Assembly: GCF_001425025.1 (NCBI RefSeq)
Contig: NZ_LMDE01000011.1
Location: 353,324-417,323 of the forward strand
DNA from: Nocardioides sp. Root122
Lineage (GTDB): Bacteria > Actinomycetota > Actinomycetes > Propionibacteriales > Nocardioidaceae
DNA: 64,000 nt
Direction: 5' to 3'
The notes under the pieces were generated by a model, which was given only the letters and a program-made list of their open reading frames with translations, was not told where the DNA came from and made no database searches. Of this stretch, positions 56,401 to 64,000 are shown piece after piece. Made by a program: the position numbers and the translations under genes. Positions within the stretch are counted from its first letter, which is position 1, and the number at the start of each line of letters is the position of its first letter.

Positions 56401-58983
56401 GTGAGGACGTCCACGTCATCGCCGACCAACGCCGCCTCGTTCCCGGTCACCGTGACCTGGCCCGAGGAGGTCACCGGCTTCACCGTCGGCGACGTGGCGG
56501 TCACCAACGGCACGGTGTCCGGCTTCGCGGGCGCGCACGACACCTGGACGTTCGCCGTGACCCCCGCAGCCGACGGGGAGGTCCGGGTGTCGGTGCCCGC
56601 GGGAGCCGCGCAGGACCTGGGCGGCAACCCGTCGCTGGCGGCCACCCGGCTCGACGTCGTGGTCGACACCGCGGCGCCCGGCGTCGGGCTGTCGTCGGCG
56701 AGCGGCGACCCCACGCGCAGCGCCTCGATCACGGTCGACGTCACCTTCTCCGAGCCGGTCTCGGGCCTCTCGCCCGACGACTTCGTGCGCACCAACGCCA
56801 CGATCGCGGACCTCTCCGGCAGCGGGTCGACCTACACGATGACCGTGTCGCCCCTCGCCGAGGGCGTCTTCGGCGTGCGCCTCCCGGCCGGGGCCGCGAC
56901 CGACGCGGCCGGCAACGCCAGCACCGCCGGCAGCGCGCTGCACCGGACCTTTGACGCGACGGCCACGGCACGGCTCGCCTACGCCGGCCCGGCGCTCGTC
57001 AACGCGCCGGTCCAGCTGACGCTCACCCTGAGCGATCCCGCGCCGATCGTGGCGGGCGACCTCACCACGACCAACGCCGACGTCACCTCGGTGGCGGGGG
57101 GCCCGCGCGTCTACGACGTCGTGCTCACGCCGACCGCCGACGGTCGGGCGTCCGTGCAGCTGCCGGCGGGTGCCTTCACCGACGCCGCCGGCAACACGAG
57201 CAGCGCCTCGGCGGAGGTCGAGGTCACCTACGACGCCACCCGGCCGACCGTGACCGACCTGGCCGCTCCCGCCCGGGCCAGTGCGCCGTACGCCGTCTCG
57301 GTCGAGCTCTCCGAGCCGGTGCAGTCGCTGTCCGCCGCCCAGGTCGTGGTGACCAACGGCACCGCCGGTTCCGTGGCGGGCGCCAGCCGTGACTGGTCGT
57401 TCGTGGTCACCCCGGCCGCCGACGGCCCGGTCACCGTCCGGCTGCTCGACGACGCCGCCCGCGATGCCGCGGGCAACGCGAGCGTGGCCAGCGGGACGGT
57501 GTCGACGACGTACGACGCAACGGCACCGACGGCCACCCTCACCTCGCCGACCGCGGCCGTGGTCACCACGTCCCCGATCCCCGTGGTGATCGCGTTCTCC
57601 GAGGCCGTCACCGGCCTGGCCGTCGACGACGTCGAGGTCACCAACGGCACCCTCACCAACCTCGTCGGTGGCGGGACCCGGTGGACCGCCGACCTCGTCC
57701 CAGCGGACGACGGCACGGTCACCGCCCGCGTGGTCGCCGATGCGGTCACCGACCAGGCGGGCCATCCGTCGCTGGCGAGCGCGACCCTCACCCGCGAGCT
57801 CGACTCCACCCGTCCGACGCTCGCCCTGACCTCCCCGCTGGGGGGCACGGTCACGGCCTCGACGATCCCGGTGACGGCCACCTTCAGCAAGCGGGTGCTC
57901 GGGTTCGGCGAGTCCGACCTGCAGACGACCCGGGCGACCGTGGCCGGCTTCACGCAGGTCGACGACCGGACCTGGCACTTCGACCTCGTCGCAACGGCGG
58001 ACGGCCGGGTCGGCGTGAGCGTCCCCGAGAACGCTGCGGCCTCGGCCGGCGGCAACCTCGCCTTCGGGGCGTCCCTCGAGCTCGCCGTCGACCGGGCCGC
58101 GCCGGTGCTGCAGGTGAGGGGCCCCGCGTCCGTCACCGAGGACGGGCCGGTCACCTTCACCGTGACGGCCAGCGAGGCGGTCACCGGCCTCGACGAGTCC
58201 GACTTCTCGGTGTCCGGCTCGGCCGGCCCCGGCGCGATCGCGCTGACGCCGGTCTCCGCCGGCACCTGGCAGGTGGCGGTCAGCGGCATGGGCACCGCCG
58301 GTGACGTCACCCTGGCCGTCCGCTCCGGCGCCGTCTCCGACGCGGCCGGCAACACCTCGGTCGCGACCTCGGCGACCGCGGCCTGGCGTCGCTCCGGGCG
58401 GCTGGAGGCGTTCGCACTGGTGCAGCGCCCGGGCAGCCGCCAGGGCAACCGGGTGTCCCTGCCGGTCGCCGTACGCGGTGACGCCGTCACGTTCGAGGCC
58501 ACCTCCTCGAACCAGCGACTCCTGCCCGCCTCGGCGATCAGCGTCACGGGGTCGGGCTCGGTGCGTCAGCTGACCCTGGCGGCCGGACACGCCCGCTCCG
58601 GCACCACCACGGTGGTGGTGACGGCCCGTGCCGGTTCCGTCGTCCGGACCCTCACGCTGCGCCTCGTCGTCGGCGACGCTGGCGACGAGCGACTCGTGGG
58701 CGGACGCGGCACCGACGTGATCCTCGCCCGCACAGGCGTGGACGCGATGGTCGGCCGCGGCGGCGACGACCACCTGTACGGCGGGTACGGCCGCGATCGC
58801 CTCGTCGGTGGTGCGGGCGACGACCTCCTGGTCGGCGGACCGGGTCGCGACGACCTCGTCGGCGGCTCCGGTGCGGACCTCTTCGTCACCTGGGGCAGGG
58901 ACGACCTCGTCGACGTGCGCGCGGCCCGGGGCGACCGGGTGCTGCGTGCGTCGCGCGCCCTGCAGCGGCTGCTGGGTCCGTGA
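53440..58983 (+). CDS. Giant secreted Ig-like/RTX repeat protein
   Basis: A 1847-residue exported protein. After a signal peptide (LAGATALTLAATLPSLVQVP) residues about 40-450 form a beta-propeller-like part. Residues about 585-1650 are eleven ~95-residue Ig-like repeats, most containing a (S/T)EPVTGL..DF segment and ending DAAGN..(A/S)...YD. The final ~100 residues hold RTX calcium-binding nonapeptides (GGYGRDRLVGGAGDDLLVGG and neighbours). RTX repeats often fold outside the cell in calcium, so this is a likely adhesin or surface-layer protein. GTG 53440 lies 14 bases after the last collar gene; AAGGA precedes it. Confidence 0.88.
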   Translation: MPLRHRLAGATALTLAATLPSLVQVPAHAGALGAGETVVSGTTTPAGVGESVVAALSGGRSLVVWEGVRTVATGTAQGQKREIYGRVLDAAGAATGVPVLVARMGGVDDATQDAADPAVATLPDGRVALVVAGDALADTAGAPTPTDTTSWQIQLGVVDPSALGPVTLTPLTSVAPGDPAYDQQHPDVALDHGLLRVVWDGDTPATGEGQSHVWTAQRALDLTAVSGPTQVSPSAPAGAAYDHTRPRVAATTAPGSPNAMVVWEGVGSVDAGGPLRRVQAARLTGATAGPVPTLGIGATRDSGIEELAPDVAAAANQFRVVWSTNAGSGYRINTAAVGDTGTVTQTATEISGGHDTWPSVAFDDGQPGQFVVDFARRTSTAGTGHHEVVSGRYGASADRLEPFTQLSTTDTDASYDNAESMRPATAAAASGAVLHAWSRVRQDSGAGVATRRSAALVDLSTTLSITPARPTPARAGINAADTVTVAIGYGTTAASSGRAASRLTLDFPGFTASSSTITGPAVASGGGWDVPAMAPGARGTVTLSGTMDAAAEGTLRSASAALAVATGLVVDDPSTNNTATSSVTIDHPPAVTGMTRLDATPSNDAVRWRVDLDQPVTGLAAGDFALAATGLTSPSITGVTCGVASCTVTATATGTGRLTLRVPASATATDATGKALATGNLPFDGPAYDIDTVAPTVTNTALGPDPSNAALVEFRLDFSEPVAQPQSAQLTVTGGTLSSVVRTGAGSGLADSWTARVTPAGDGAVTLTPGAGAGRDAAGNTSPAGSAASTTSDRTVPVVTLTGPTAPQRTAYDVTVDASETITGLGTGDFSVTGGAVTRLTGSGPWTVRVQPDTEGPVVLSLPAGSVTDAAGNPNAAVSSTTTYDVTRPGVVVSSAAAERTGDDPIGFTLTFTEPVTGLTAGDLAVTGGTATMSGSGATRTVLVAPAGEGPVSVAVPAGVAVDEAGNTNTAGPAVTRTYDVTGPTPQVRTSTSSPTNAASFPVTVTWPEEVTGFTVGDVAVTNGTVSGFAGAHDTWTFAVTPAADGEVRVSVPAGAAQDLGGNPSLAATRLDVVVDTAAPGVGLSSASGDPTRSASITVDVTFSEPVSGLSPDDFVRTNATIADLSGSGSTYTMTVSPLAEGVFGVRLPAGAATDAAGNASTAGSALHRTFDATATARLAYAGPALVNAPVQLTLTLSDPAPIVAGDLTTTNADVTSVAGGPRVYDVVLTPTADGRASVQLPAGAFTDAAGNTSSASAEVEVTYDATRPTVTDLAAPARASAPYAVSVELSEPVQSLSAAQVVVTNGTAGSVAGASRDWSFVVTPAADGPVTVRLLDDAARDAAGNASVASGTVSTTYDATAPTATLTSPTAAVVTTSPIPVVIAFSEAVTGLAVDDVEVTNGTLTNLVGGGTRWTADLVPADDGTVTARVVADAVTDQAGHPSLASATLTRELDSTRPTLALTSPLGGTVTASTIPVTATFSKRVLGFGESDLQTTRATVAGFTQVDDRTWHFDLVATADGRVGVSVPENAAASAGGNLAFGASLELAVDRAAPVLQVRGPASVTEDGPVTFTVTASEAVTGLDESDFSVSGSAGPGAIALTPVSAGTWQVAVSGMGTAGDVTLAVRSGAVSDAAGNTSVATSATAAWRRSGRLEAFALVQRPGSRQGNRVSLPVAVRGDAVTFEATSSNQRLLPASAISVTGSGSVRQLTLAAGHARSGTTTVVVTARAGSVVRTLTLRLVVGDAGDERLVGGRGTDVILARTGVDAMVGRGGDDHLYGGYGRDRLVGGAGDDLLVGGPGRDDLVGGSGADLFVTWGRDDLVDVRAARGDRVLRASRALQRLLGP

Positions 58984-58987
58984 CCTC

Positions 58988-59013
58988 GGCGGGCCGGTCC
59001 AGTCCGGCCCGCC
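58988..59013 (+). terminator. 10-bp terminator after the giant Ig/RTX gene
   Basis: GGCGGGCCGG (58988-58997) and CCGGCCCGCC (59004-59013) pair around TCCAGT, starting 5 bases after the stop codon. Confidence 0.85.
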
Positions 59014-59094
59014 CACCGGAAGCAACCTTCGGGGCTCCTGCGGCGTCCCTTACGTGTCCCCGTCCGGGGGCACGACACGAGAAACGGAAACACC

Positions 59095-59640
59095 ATGCGC
59101 CGCACCGTCCTGAGCGCAGCCGCCCTGTCGGTGGCTGCCCTGACCCTCACCCAGCTCGCCCCGGCGACCGCCGACGGGATCGGCGTCTCCGACCCCGACG
59201 ACCTCGCCCACGGCGTCGACCTGCTGTCGGTGGAGGTCGAGCACAAGGCCAGCAACGTCGTGGTGACCACCACCCACGTCGACCTCCAGGAGTCGTTCCG
59301 CAGCGGCTCGTCCGGATCGGTGTTCATCGACACCGACCCCGCGGACCCCGGCCCGGAGTACGTCTTCACCGGCGGGTTCTTCATCGGCACCGACTACCAG
59401 CTGCTGACGACCGACGGCTTCGCGCACTCGGCGTGGGGCGAGCCGGTCGAGGGGTCCTACCGGATGAAGGTCGACTACGACCGGGAGATGGTGCGGTTCC
59501 GGATGTCTCGCGAGGCGATCGGTGACCCCGACGAGGTGCGGGTCGCCGTGCGCGTTGCCGGCACCCGCCGCAACGGCGCGAACACGAAGACCGACTGGCT
59601 CGGTGCTCCGCGCTCCTTCACCGACTGGGTCGCGCAGTAG
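59095..59640 (+). CDS. Small secreted protein
   Basis: A 181-residue exported protein with signal peptide RRTVLSAAALSVAALTLTQL and cleavage after PATA. The mature part is probably beta-rich (VDLLSVEVEHKASNVVVTTT, EYVFTGGFFIGTDYQL, MKVDYDREMVRFRMSR) with no Cys. I do not recognise a family. It has its own start (AUG after a GAAACGGAAA run) and terminator and lies downstream of the Ig/RTX gene. Confidence 0.65.
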   Translation: MRRTVLSAAALSVAALTLTQLAPATADGIGVSDPDDLAHGVDLLSVEVEHKASNVVVTTTHVDLQESFRSGSSGSVFIDTDPADPGPEYVFTGGFFIGTDYQLLTTDGFAHSAWGEPVEGSYRMKVDYDREMVRFRMSREAIGDPDEVRVAVRVAGTRRNGANTKTDWLGAPRSFTDWVAQ

Positions 59641-59653
59641 CCGTAGCCGCGTG

Positions 59654-59694
59654 GGTCGACGATCGCTGGCAGCGGCTGCGAGCGATCGTCGACC
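59654..59694. terminator. Bidirectional 14-bp hairpin
   Basis: GGTCGACGATCGCT (59654-59667) pairs perfectly with AGCGATCGTCGACC (59681-59694) around a 13-base loop that contains a second small stem. It separates the convergent secreted-protein and YciI genes. Confidence 0.88.
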
Positions 59695-59718
59695 TCGACG
59701 AGACCGGGCGTGCGGCCC

Positions 59719-60060
59719 TCACTTGATCTCGCGGACCTCCTGCGGCCAGCCGCACCCCTCGGCGACGCGAGCCGCCCACATCTTCGCGGTCTCCAGGTCG
59801 GGCACCTCGATGATGGTGATCCCGCCCAGGTACTCCGTCGTCTCGGTGTAGGGCCCGTCGGTCACGACCATCGTCCCGCTGGTCCCGTCGGCACTGAACG
59901 CCTCGGCGAGGTCCTCGACGAGACCGCCGGCGAAGAGCAGCACGCCCGCCTCGGCCATGTCCGCGACCACTGCGGTCGACGGCTCGACCCGGCCCAGGAA
60001 CCACTCCTCGTCGTGGTCCCCGACCCACTGCTGGTTGAAGTAGATGGCGTACTTCGTCAT
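59719..60060 (-). CDS. YciI/DGPF-domain protein
   Basis: A 113-residue YCII-related protein. YAIYFNQQWVGDHDEEW opens it, and VVTDGPYTETTEYLGGITII is the DGPF motif; VPDLETAKMWAARVAEGCG is the C-terminal helix. The family forms small dimeric barrels with unclear enzymatic roles, often linked to sigma factors. ATG 60060. The upstream side opens into a repeat-rich 319-base gap. Confidence 0.85.
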   Translation of the reverse strand: MTKYAIYFNQQWVGDHDEEWFLGRVEPSTAVVADMAEAGVLLFAGGLVEDLAEAFSADGTSGTMVVTDGPYTETTEYLGGITIIEVPDLETAKMWAARVAEGCGWPQEVREIK

Positions 60061-60160
60061 GTCGCTCCTCCGTCGTGGGCCGCCCGGTGCGACCCGTCAC
60101 CACAATGACGGACGAGCCGGGCGCGGATCGACAGTGGCGCGACGCGAACCGGGAGCTGGC

Positions 60161-60226
60161 TCATGCGGTCGCGGGGAACGACACCCCGGTGTCGGCGTGG
60201 CAGCGGTAGCCGAAGGGGTTCTCGGC
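60161..60226 (-). pseudogene. Duplicated 3' tail of msrA
   Basis: These 66 bases match the end of msrA (60380-60445) at 62 positions, including the stop codon. The four differences would give [21 protein letters not shown] against [21 protein letters not shown] in the intact gene, which look like substitutions of a related functional allele rather than random decay. No matching upstream portion exists here. Confidence 0.85.
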
Positions 60227-60240
60227 GCCCCGGCTGTCAG

Positions 60241-60335
60241 GTAGTCCCATACGTTCTGGACGCACCACACGCGTGAGAGCGTGCAAAACGTATGGGACTA
60301 CCCCTGCGTGAGGGAGGTAGTCCCCTACGTTCTGG
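60241..60335. repeat. Palindromic element with GTAGTC ends and a direct half copy
   Basis: GTAGTCCCATACGTT (60241-60255) pairs perfectly with AACGTATGGGACTAC (60287-60301). GTAGTCCCCTACGTTCTGG follows at 60317-60335, matching 60241-60259 with one mismatch. Related elements lie at 32.1 and 47.9 kb. Confidence 0.85.
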
Positions 60336-60379
60336 ACGCCCTACGACCGCTTGTCCGGTGGGCGCGGGCCCTGGAGCGC

Positions 60380-61030
<651 letters not shown>

Positions 61031-61190
61031 GCCCCCATTCTCCCCGGTCACGCAAGCGCGGGACGCGCGTCTCGGGCGCCGGCCGCCGAGGGCCCGGTGG
61101 TCTAGTCGTCGTAGTACCACCGATGTGCAGCCACGCGGAGCCGGAGCACTGTGGACGCGCCAGGACATCACCACCGAGAGGAAGCTGCTC

Positions 61191-61946
61191 ATGTCGTCAG
61201 GCTCGCCACGTCGTTCATTGCGCCGGCTCATCGTCGCCGTCGTCGTCGGGGTCATGGTCGGGGGCGGCCTGATGGCCGTCACGCCGGCCGGCGCCGAGGT
61301 CTCCCAGTCTCTTGCGACGAGCTGGAAGAAGATCTGGAAGAAGGAGCTCAGGCCGCTCGCGGACAAGCGCTACTACACCAAGAAGAAGTCGGACTCGACG
61401 TTCGCCACCAAGGCCGAGTCCGCCGCCGCCGCGGCCGCGGCCCAGTCGGCGGCCAACTCGGCCACGGACTCCAAGCTGGGGAGCTACTACAAGAAGACGG
61501 AGTCCGACGCGAGGTACGCACCCACGCCGACGGTCATCCGCGGCTCCTGGTCGATGATGGACAACGCGCCTGCCATCGGCACCTACCTCAGCACCGACCT
61601 CAACTGGGGCTACACCTTCACCGGCCCCCTGACCGTCCACTTCGTCCCGGCGGCCGGTCCCGTTCCCGCGGGCTGCTCCGGCAGCGTGGCCGCGCCCGGA
61701 GCCGACGCCGGCAACCTGTGCGTCTTCGCCTTCGGGACCAGTGGCGTGAGCGCCATCGACATCCGCAACGTGTCCAACCTCGCGGGGACGACCGCCCCGT
61801 TCGGCGCCAACCTGTTCGCCACCTCGACGGTGGCGGGCAACGTCTACGCCTACGGCTCGTGGGCAGCGCGGGGCACCGGGCTCGCGGCCGGCGCGCCGCG
61901 GGTCACGCCGAGCCAGGGGAGTGGCTCGACCGTCCCCGGTCAGTGA
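61191..61946 (+). CDS. Secreted protein with fibre-like YYTKK/SDARY repeats
   Basis: A 251-residue exported protein. The signal peptide ([20 protein letters not shown]) is followed by two short repeats, [18 protein letters not shown] and [15 protein letters not shown], separated by an Ala-rich helical stretch; this looks like the trimeric stalk of tail fibres or adhesins. The C-terminal half ([20 protein letters not shown] to [12 protein letters not shown]) is beta-rich and unfamiliar. AGAGGAAG precedes ATG 61191. A surface-exposed or secreted structural role is suggested by its build only. Confidence 0.65.
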   Translation: MSSGSPRRSLRRLIVAVVVGVMVGGGLMAVTPAGAEVSQSLATSWKKIWKKELRPLADKRYYTKKKSDSTFATKAESAAAAAAAQSAANSATDSKLGSYYKKTESDARYAPTPTVIRGSWSMMDNAPAIGTYLSTDLNWGYTFTGPLTVHFVPAAGPVPAGCSGSVAAPGADAGNLCVFAFGTSGVSAIDIRNVSNLAGTTAPFGANLFATSTVAGNVYAYGSWAARGTGLAAGAPRVTPSQGSGSTVPGQ

Positions 61947-61973
61947 CCGGCTGACCGACGGCTCCAGGGAGGG

Positions 61974-62004
61974 ACGGCCGCCACGCCGTGGGTGTGGCGG
62001 CCGT
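61974..62004 (+). terminator. Hairpin after the fibre-like secreted protein
   Basis: ACGGCCGCCAC (61974-61984) and GTGGCGGCCGT (61994-62004) pair around nine bases; the stem can extend by three more pairs. Confidence 0.82.
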
Positions 62005-62056
62005 TCCGTCGTCCGCCGGTGGGCGGCGTACGGCCCTCGAGGTCTACGCTCGCGGT

Positions 62057-63217
62057 GTGACCCAGGAACGCGCCAACAAGGCCGGGTTCGAGACGCGTGC
62101 GATCCACGCCGGCTACGAGCCCGACGCGATGACCGGGGCGGTCAACCCGCCCATCTACGCCAGCAGCACCTACAAGCAGGACGGCGTCGGCGGACTGCGC
62201 GGCGGCTACGAGTACAGCCGCTCCGCCAACCCGACCCGTACGGCGCTGGAGGGTGCGCTCGCGGCCGTCGAGGAGGGTGAGCGCGGGTTCGCCTTCGCCT
62301 CCGGCCTGGCCGCCGAGGACACCGTCATCCGGGCACTGACCCGTCCCGGCGACCACGTCGTGATCCCCGACGACGCCTACGGCGGCACGCACCGGCTCTT
62401 CGACAAGGTCGCCAAGGTCTGGGGCACCGACCACAGCCCCGCCTCGGTCGCCGACACCGAGGCCGTCGCCGCCGCGATCGAGCCCGGCCGTACGAAGCTG
62501 GTCTGGGTCGAGACCCCGACCAACCCGATGCTCACCATCGGCGACATCGAGGCGCTGGCGACGGTCGCCCACGACGCGGGAGCGCTGCTGGTCGTCGACA
62601 ACACCTTCGCCTCCCCCTACCTCCAGCAGCCGCTGACGCTCGGCGCCGACGTGGTCGTGCACTCGACGACCAAGTACGTCGGCGGCCACAGCGACGTCGT
62701 CGGTGGAGCGGTCGTCGTGCGGGACCTCGACCTCGCCGAGAAGGTCGGCTTCCACCAGAACGCCATGGGCGCGGTCGCCGGACCCTTCGACGCCTTCCTC
62801 ACCCACCGCGGGCTGAAGACGCTCGCGGTCCGCATGGACCGCCACTGCGACAACGCGGAGAAGATCGTCGAGTTCCTCGACGGCGACCCGCGCGTCACCG
62901 AGGTGATCTACCCCGGTCTCGCCGCCCACCCCGGCCACACGGTCGCCGCGCGCCAGATGAAGCGCTTCGGCGGGATGATCTCCTTCCGGGTCGCCGGCGG
63001 TCTCGAGCAGGCCCTGGCGGTGTGCGAGCGCGCGGAGGTCTTCACGCTGGGCGAGTCGCTCGGCGGTGTCGAGTCGCTGATCGAGCACCCCGGCCAGATG
63101 ACCCACGCCAGCGTCGCCGGCACCGACCTCGAGGTCCCCGCCGACCTGGTCCGCCTCAGCGTCGGCATCGAGAGCGTCGAGGACCTGGTCGCCGACCTCG
63201 ACCGAGCCCTGGGCTGA
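62057..63217 (+). CDS. metB: Cystathionine gamma-synthase / gamma-lyase family enzyme
   Basis: A 386-residue PLP enzyme of the Cys/Met metabolism family. TRAIHAGYEPDAMTGAVNPP opens the fold; GYEYSRSANPTRTALE, FASGLAAEDTVIRAL and VVDNTFASPYLQQPL form the cofactor pocket, and VVHSTTKYVGGHSDVVGGAV holds the PLP Lys. It makes cystathionine from an activated homoserine and cysteine, or cleaves it; in actinobacteria such enzymes may do both. Together with cbs at 33.3 kb this covers transsulfuration. A -10 like TACGCT ends six bases before GTG 62057, suggesting a leaderless mRNA. Confidence 0.9.
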   Translation: MTQERANKAGFETRAIHAGYEPDAMTGAVNPPIYASSTYKQDGVGGLRGGYEYSRSANPTRTALEGALAAVEEGERGFAFASGLAAEDTVIRALTRPGDHVVIPDDAYGGTHRLFDKVAKVWGTDHSPASVADTEAVAAAIEPGRTKLVWVETPTNPMLTIGDIEALATVAHDAGALLVVDNTFASPYLQQPLTLGADVVVHSTTKYVGGHSDVVGGAVVVRDLDLAEKVGFHQNAMGAVAGPFDAFLTHRGLKTLAVRMDRHCDNAEKIVEFLDGDPRVTEVIYPGLAAHPGHTVAARQMKRFGGMISFRVAGGLEQALAVCERAEVFTLGESLGGVESLIEHPGQMTHASVAGTDLEVPADLVRLSVGIESVEDLVADLDRALG

Positions 63218-63222
63218 CAGCG

Positions 63223-63540
63223 GTGGATCCGGACATCCGTTTCACGCTCGCCAACGAGCGGACGTTCCTCGCCTGGGTCCGCACCGCCATCGGGCTCGTC
63301 GCGGCCGGCGTCGCGGTCTTCCACCTCTTCGAGGTCACGGTGGCGACCACGACGCTGTCCCTGGTGCTCCTCGCGGCCGGAGCCCTCGCGGGCGCGGCGG
63401 GCTACTCGCACTTCCGCACGGCCGACCGGGCCATCCGTCGGGGGGAGACGCTGCCCACGCACGCGGTGACGGCCGTCGTGATGACCGCTGCGGTGCTGAT
63501 CGCCGTCGCCGCCGGCGTCGCCAGCGTGCTGGTCACGTGA
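63223..63540 (+). CDS. DUF202 family membrane protein
   Basis: A 105-residue protein with three membrane helices. DIRFTLANERTFLAWVRTAI is the DUF202 signature; VATTTLSLVLLAAGALAGAA and AVTAVVMTAAVLIAVAAGVA follow. The function is unknown. It starts five bases after metB and its stop overlaps the next start (GTGA). Confidence 0.88.
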   Translation: MDPDIRFTLANERTFLAWVRTAIGLVAAGVAVFHLFEVTVATTTLSLVLLAAGALAGAAGYSHFRTADRAIRRGETLPTHAVTAVVMTAAVLIAVAAGVASVLVT

Positions 63541-64000
63541 GCACGGTCGTCTGCGTCGACTTCGGGTCGACGTTCACCAAGGCCGCGCTCGTCGACCTCG
63601 CCAGCGGTGAGCTGCTCGCCACCGCGAGCCATCCCACGACGCTCCCCGACGCGGACGGGCGCGGCGACGTGCTCGACGCGTACGACGCCTGCGTGGCCGC
63701 GCTGGTCGAGCAGGACCACCGCGCCGCGGACGCCGAGGTGCTCGCCTGCTCGAGCGCCGGAGGCGGGCTCCGCATCGCAGTGGTGGGCAACGAGGAGCTG
63801 GTCACCGCCGAGGCGGGCCGCAGGGTGGCACTCTCCAGCGGCGGCAAGGTCGTGCTCGTGCTCTCCGGCGGGCTCGACGCCGCCCGCCTCGCCGACCTCC
63901 GTGCGGCCGAGCCCGACGTGGTGCTGCTCGTCGGTGGCACCGACGGCGGCAACTCCGAGGTGCTCGAGGGCGACGCGGCCTTCCTCGCCGACGCCCGGTG
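63537..64000 (+). CDS. GlmL/MutL-type protein (glutamate mutase accessory family), N-terminal part
   Basis: The gene runs off the window end; 154 codons are seen. It begins with GTG 63537 overlapping the DUF202 stop. VVCVDFGSTFTKAALVDLAS is an ASKHA phosphate-1 loop, ACSSAGGGLRIAVVGNE, TAEAGRRVALSSGGKVV and VVLLVGGTDGGNSEVL are the hallmark segments of the GlmL/MutL family, thought to reactivate or chaperone B12-dependent glutamate mutase. Glutamate mutase subunits would be expected beyond the window edge. Confidence 0.85.
   Translation, partial: MSTVVCVDFGSTFTKAALVDLASGELLATASHPTTLPDADGRGDVLDAYDACVAALVEQDHRAADAEVLACSSAGGGLRIAVVGNEELVTAEAGRRVALSSGGKVVLVLSGGLDAARLADLRAAEPDVVLLVGGTDGGNSEVLEGDAAFLADAR

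Larger units (their letters stand above)
60061..60379. other. 319-base gap with msrA-tail duplicate and palindromic repeats
   Basis: Between the YciI start and the msrA stop lie a 66-base variant copy of the msrA 3' end (60161-60226), a palindromic element (60241-60301) and a half copy of its arm (60317-60335). No complete gene was found. Confidence 0.8.

Noticed and set aside
56416..59025. 869-codon open frame on the - strand
   Set aside because: Antisense to the Ig/RTX gene; its Arg/Gly/Asp/His-rich composition mirrors the coding strand.

Overview
The window reads as chromosomal DNA from a high-GC actinobacterium of the Nocardioides/Nocardioidaceae type. GTG starts, strong G/C third-position bias, GTGA and ATGA start/stop overlaps, the synteny mfd - SurA-like lipoprotein - mazG and eno - divIC - DUF501 - ppx, a DosR/DevR-type system and a short HU protein all fit. 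No integrase, transposase or CRISPR array is visible, so this is core genome with accessory patches. The genus assignment is an inference from gene content, not from a marker gene comparison.

Layout. 1-4.4 kb: tail of a DUF222/HNH (13E12-type) protein followed by direct repeats, a Nudix hydrolase, a DUF6326 membrane protein, an unlisted 48-residue membrane protein, HU, a polysaccharide deacetylase and an acetyltransferase-like protein. 4.4-14.3 kb: cell-surface polysaccharide region with a methyltransferase, a secreted parallel beta-helix protein, a four-gene coupled operon (polyprenyl glycosylphosphotransferase, lipoprotein, MFS transporter, beta-propeller), and a histidine kinase/response regulator pair opposite a LuxR regulator with a degenerate receiver. 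14.3-28.7 kb: housekeeping genes (CysQ-like phosphatase, lytic transglycosylase, mfd, mazG, an APC permease coupled to an AraC regulator, eno, divIC, DUF501, ppx, uracil-DNA glycosylase) ending with an odd tRNA that has a UAA anticodon but no long variable arm.

28.8-39.6 kb: a ribosome-protection GTPase with a strong upstream leader ORF, a Bax-inhibitor-like protein, an SGNH hydrolase, cystathionine beta-synthase with a lipoprotein and a TSUP permease, BrkB, YigZ, YchJ and small enzymes. 39.7-43.3 kb: a compact DosR-like redox/hypoxia module (DevR-type regulator, DoxX-like protein, GAF histidine kinase, PNPOx-like protein) with GGGACC-type boxes in front of two of the genes. 43.4-49.3 kb: MoxR ATPase, acetyltransferase and VWA protein translated as a coupled unit, then a SnoaL-like protein and an ABC1 kinase.

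49.4-64 kb: an exported, surface-oriented region with a subtilisin, DUF1905, a DUF6916 protein, three paralogous phage-tail-collar proteins, a giant protein with 11 Ig-like repeats and RTX calcium-binding repeats, small secreted proteins, YciI, MsrA, cystathionine gamma-synthase, DUF202 and the start of a GlmL/MutL-type protein. Three intergenic palindromic elements (32.1, 47.9 and 60.3 kb) share GTAGTC-like ends, and one of them lies beside a duplicated variant of the msrA 3' end. The points most worth following up are the short-arm tRNA(UAA), the leader ORF, the DosR-like regulon, the palindrome family with the msrA remnant, and the tail-collar/Ig-RTX surface cluster.
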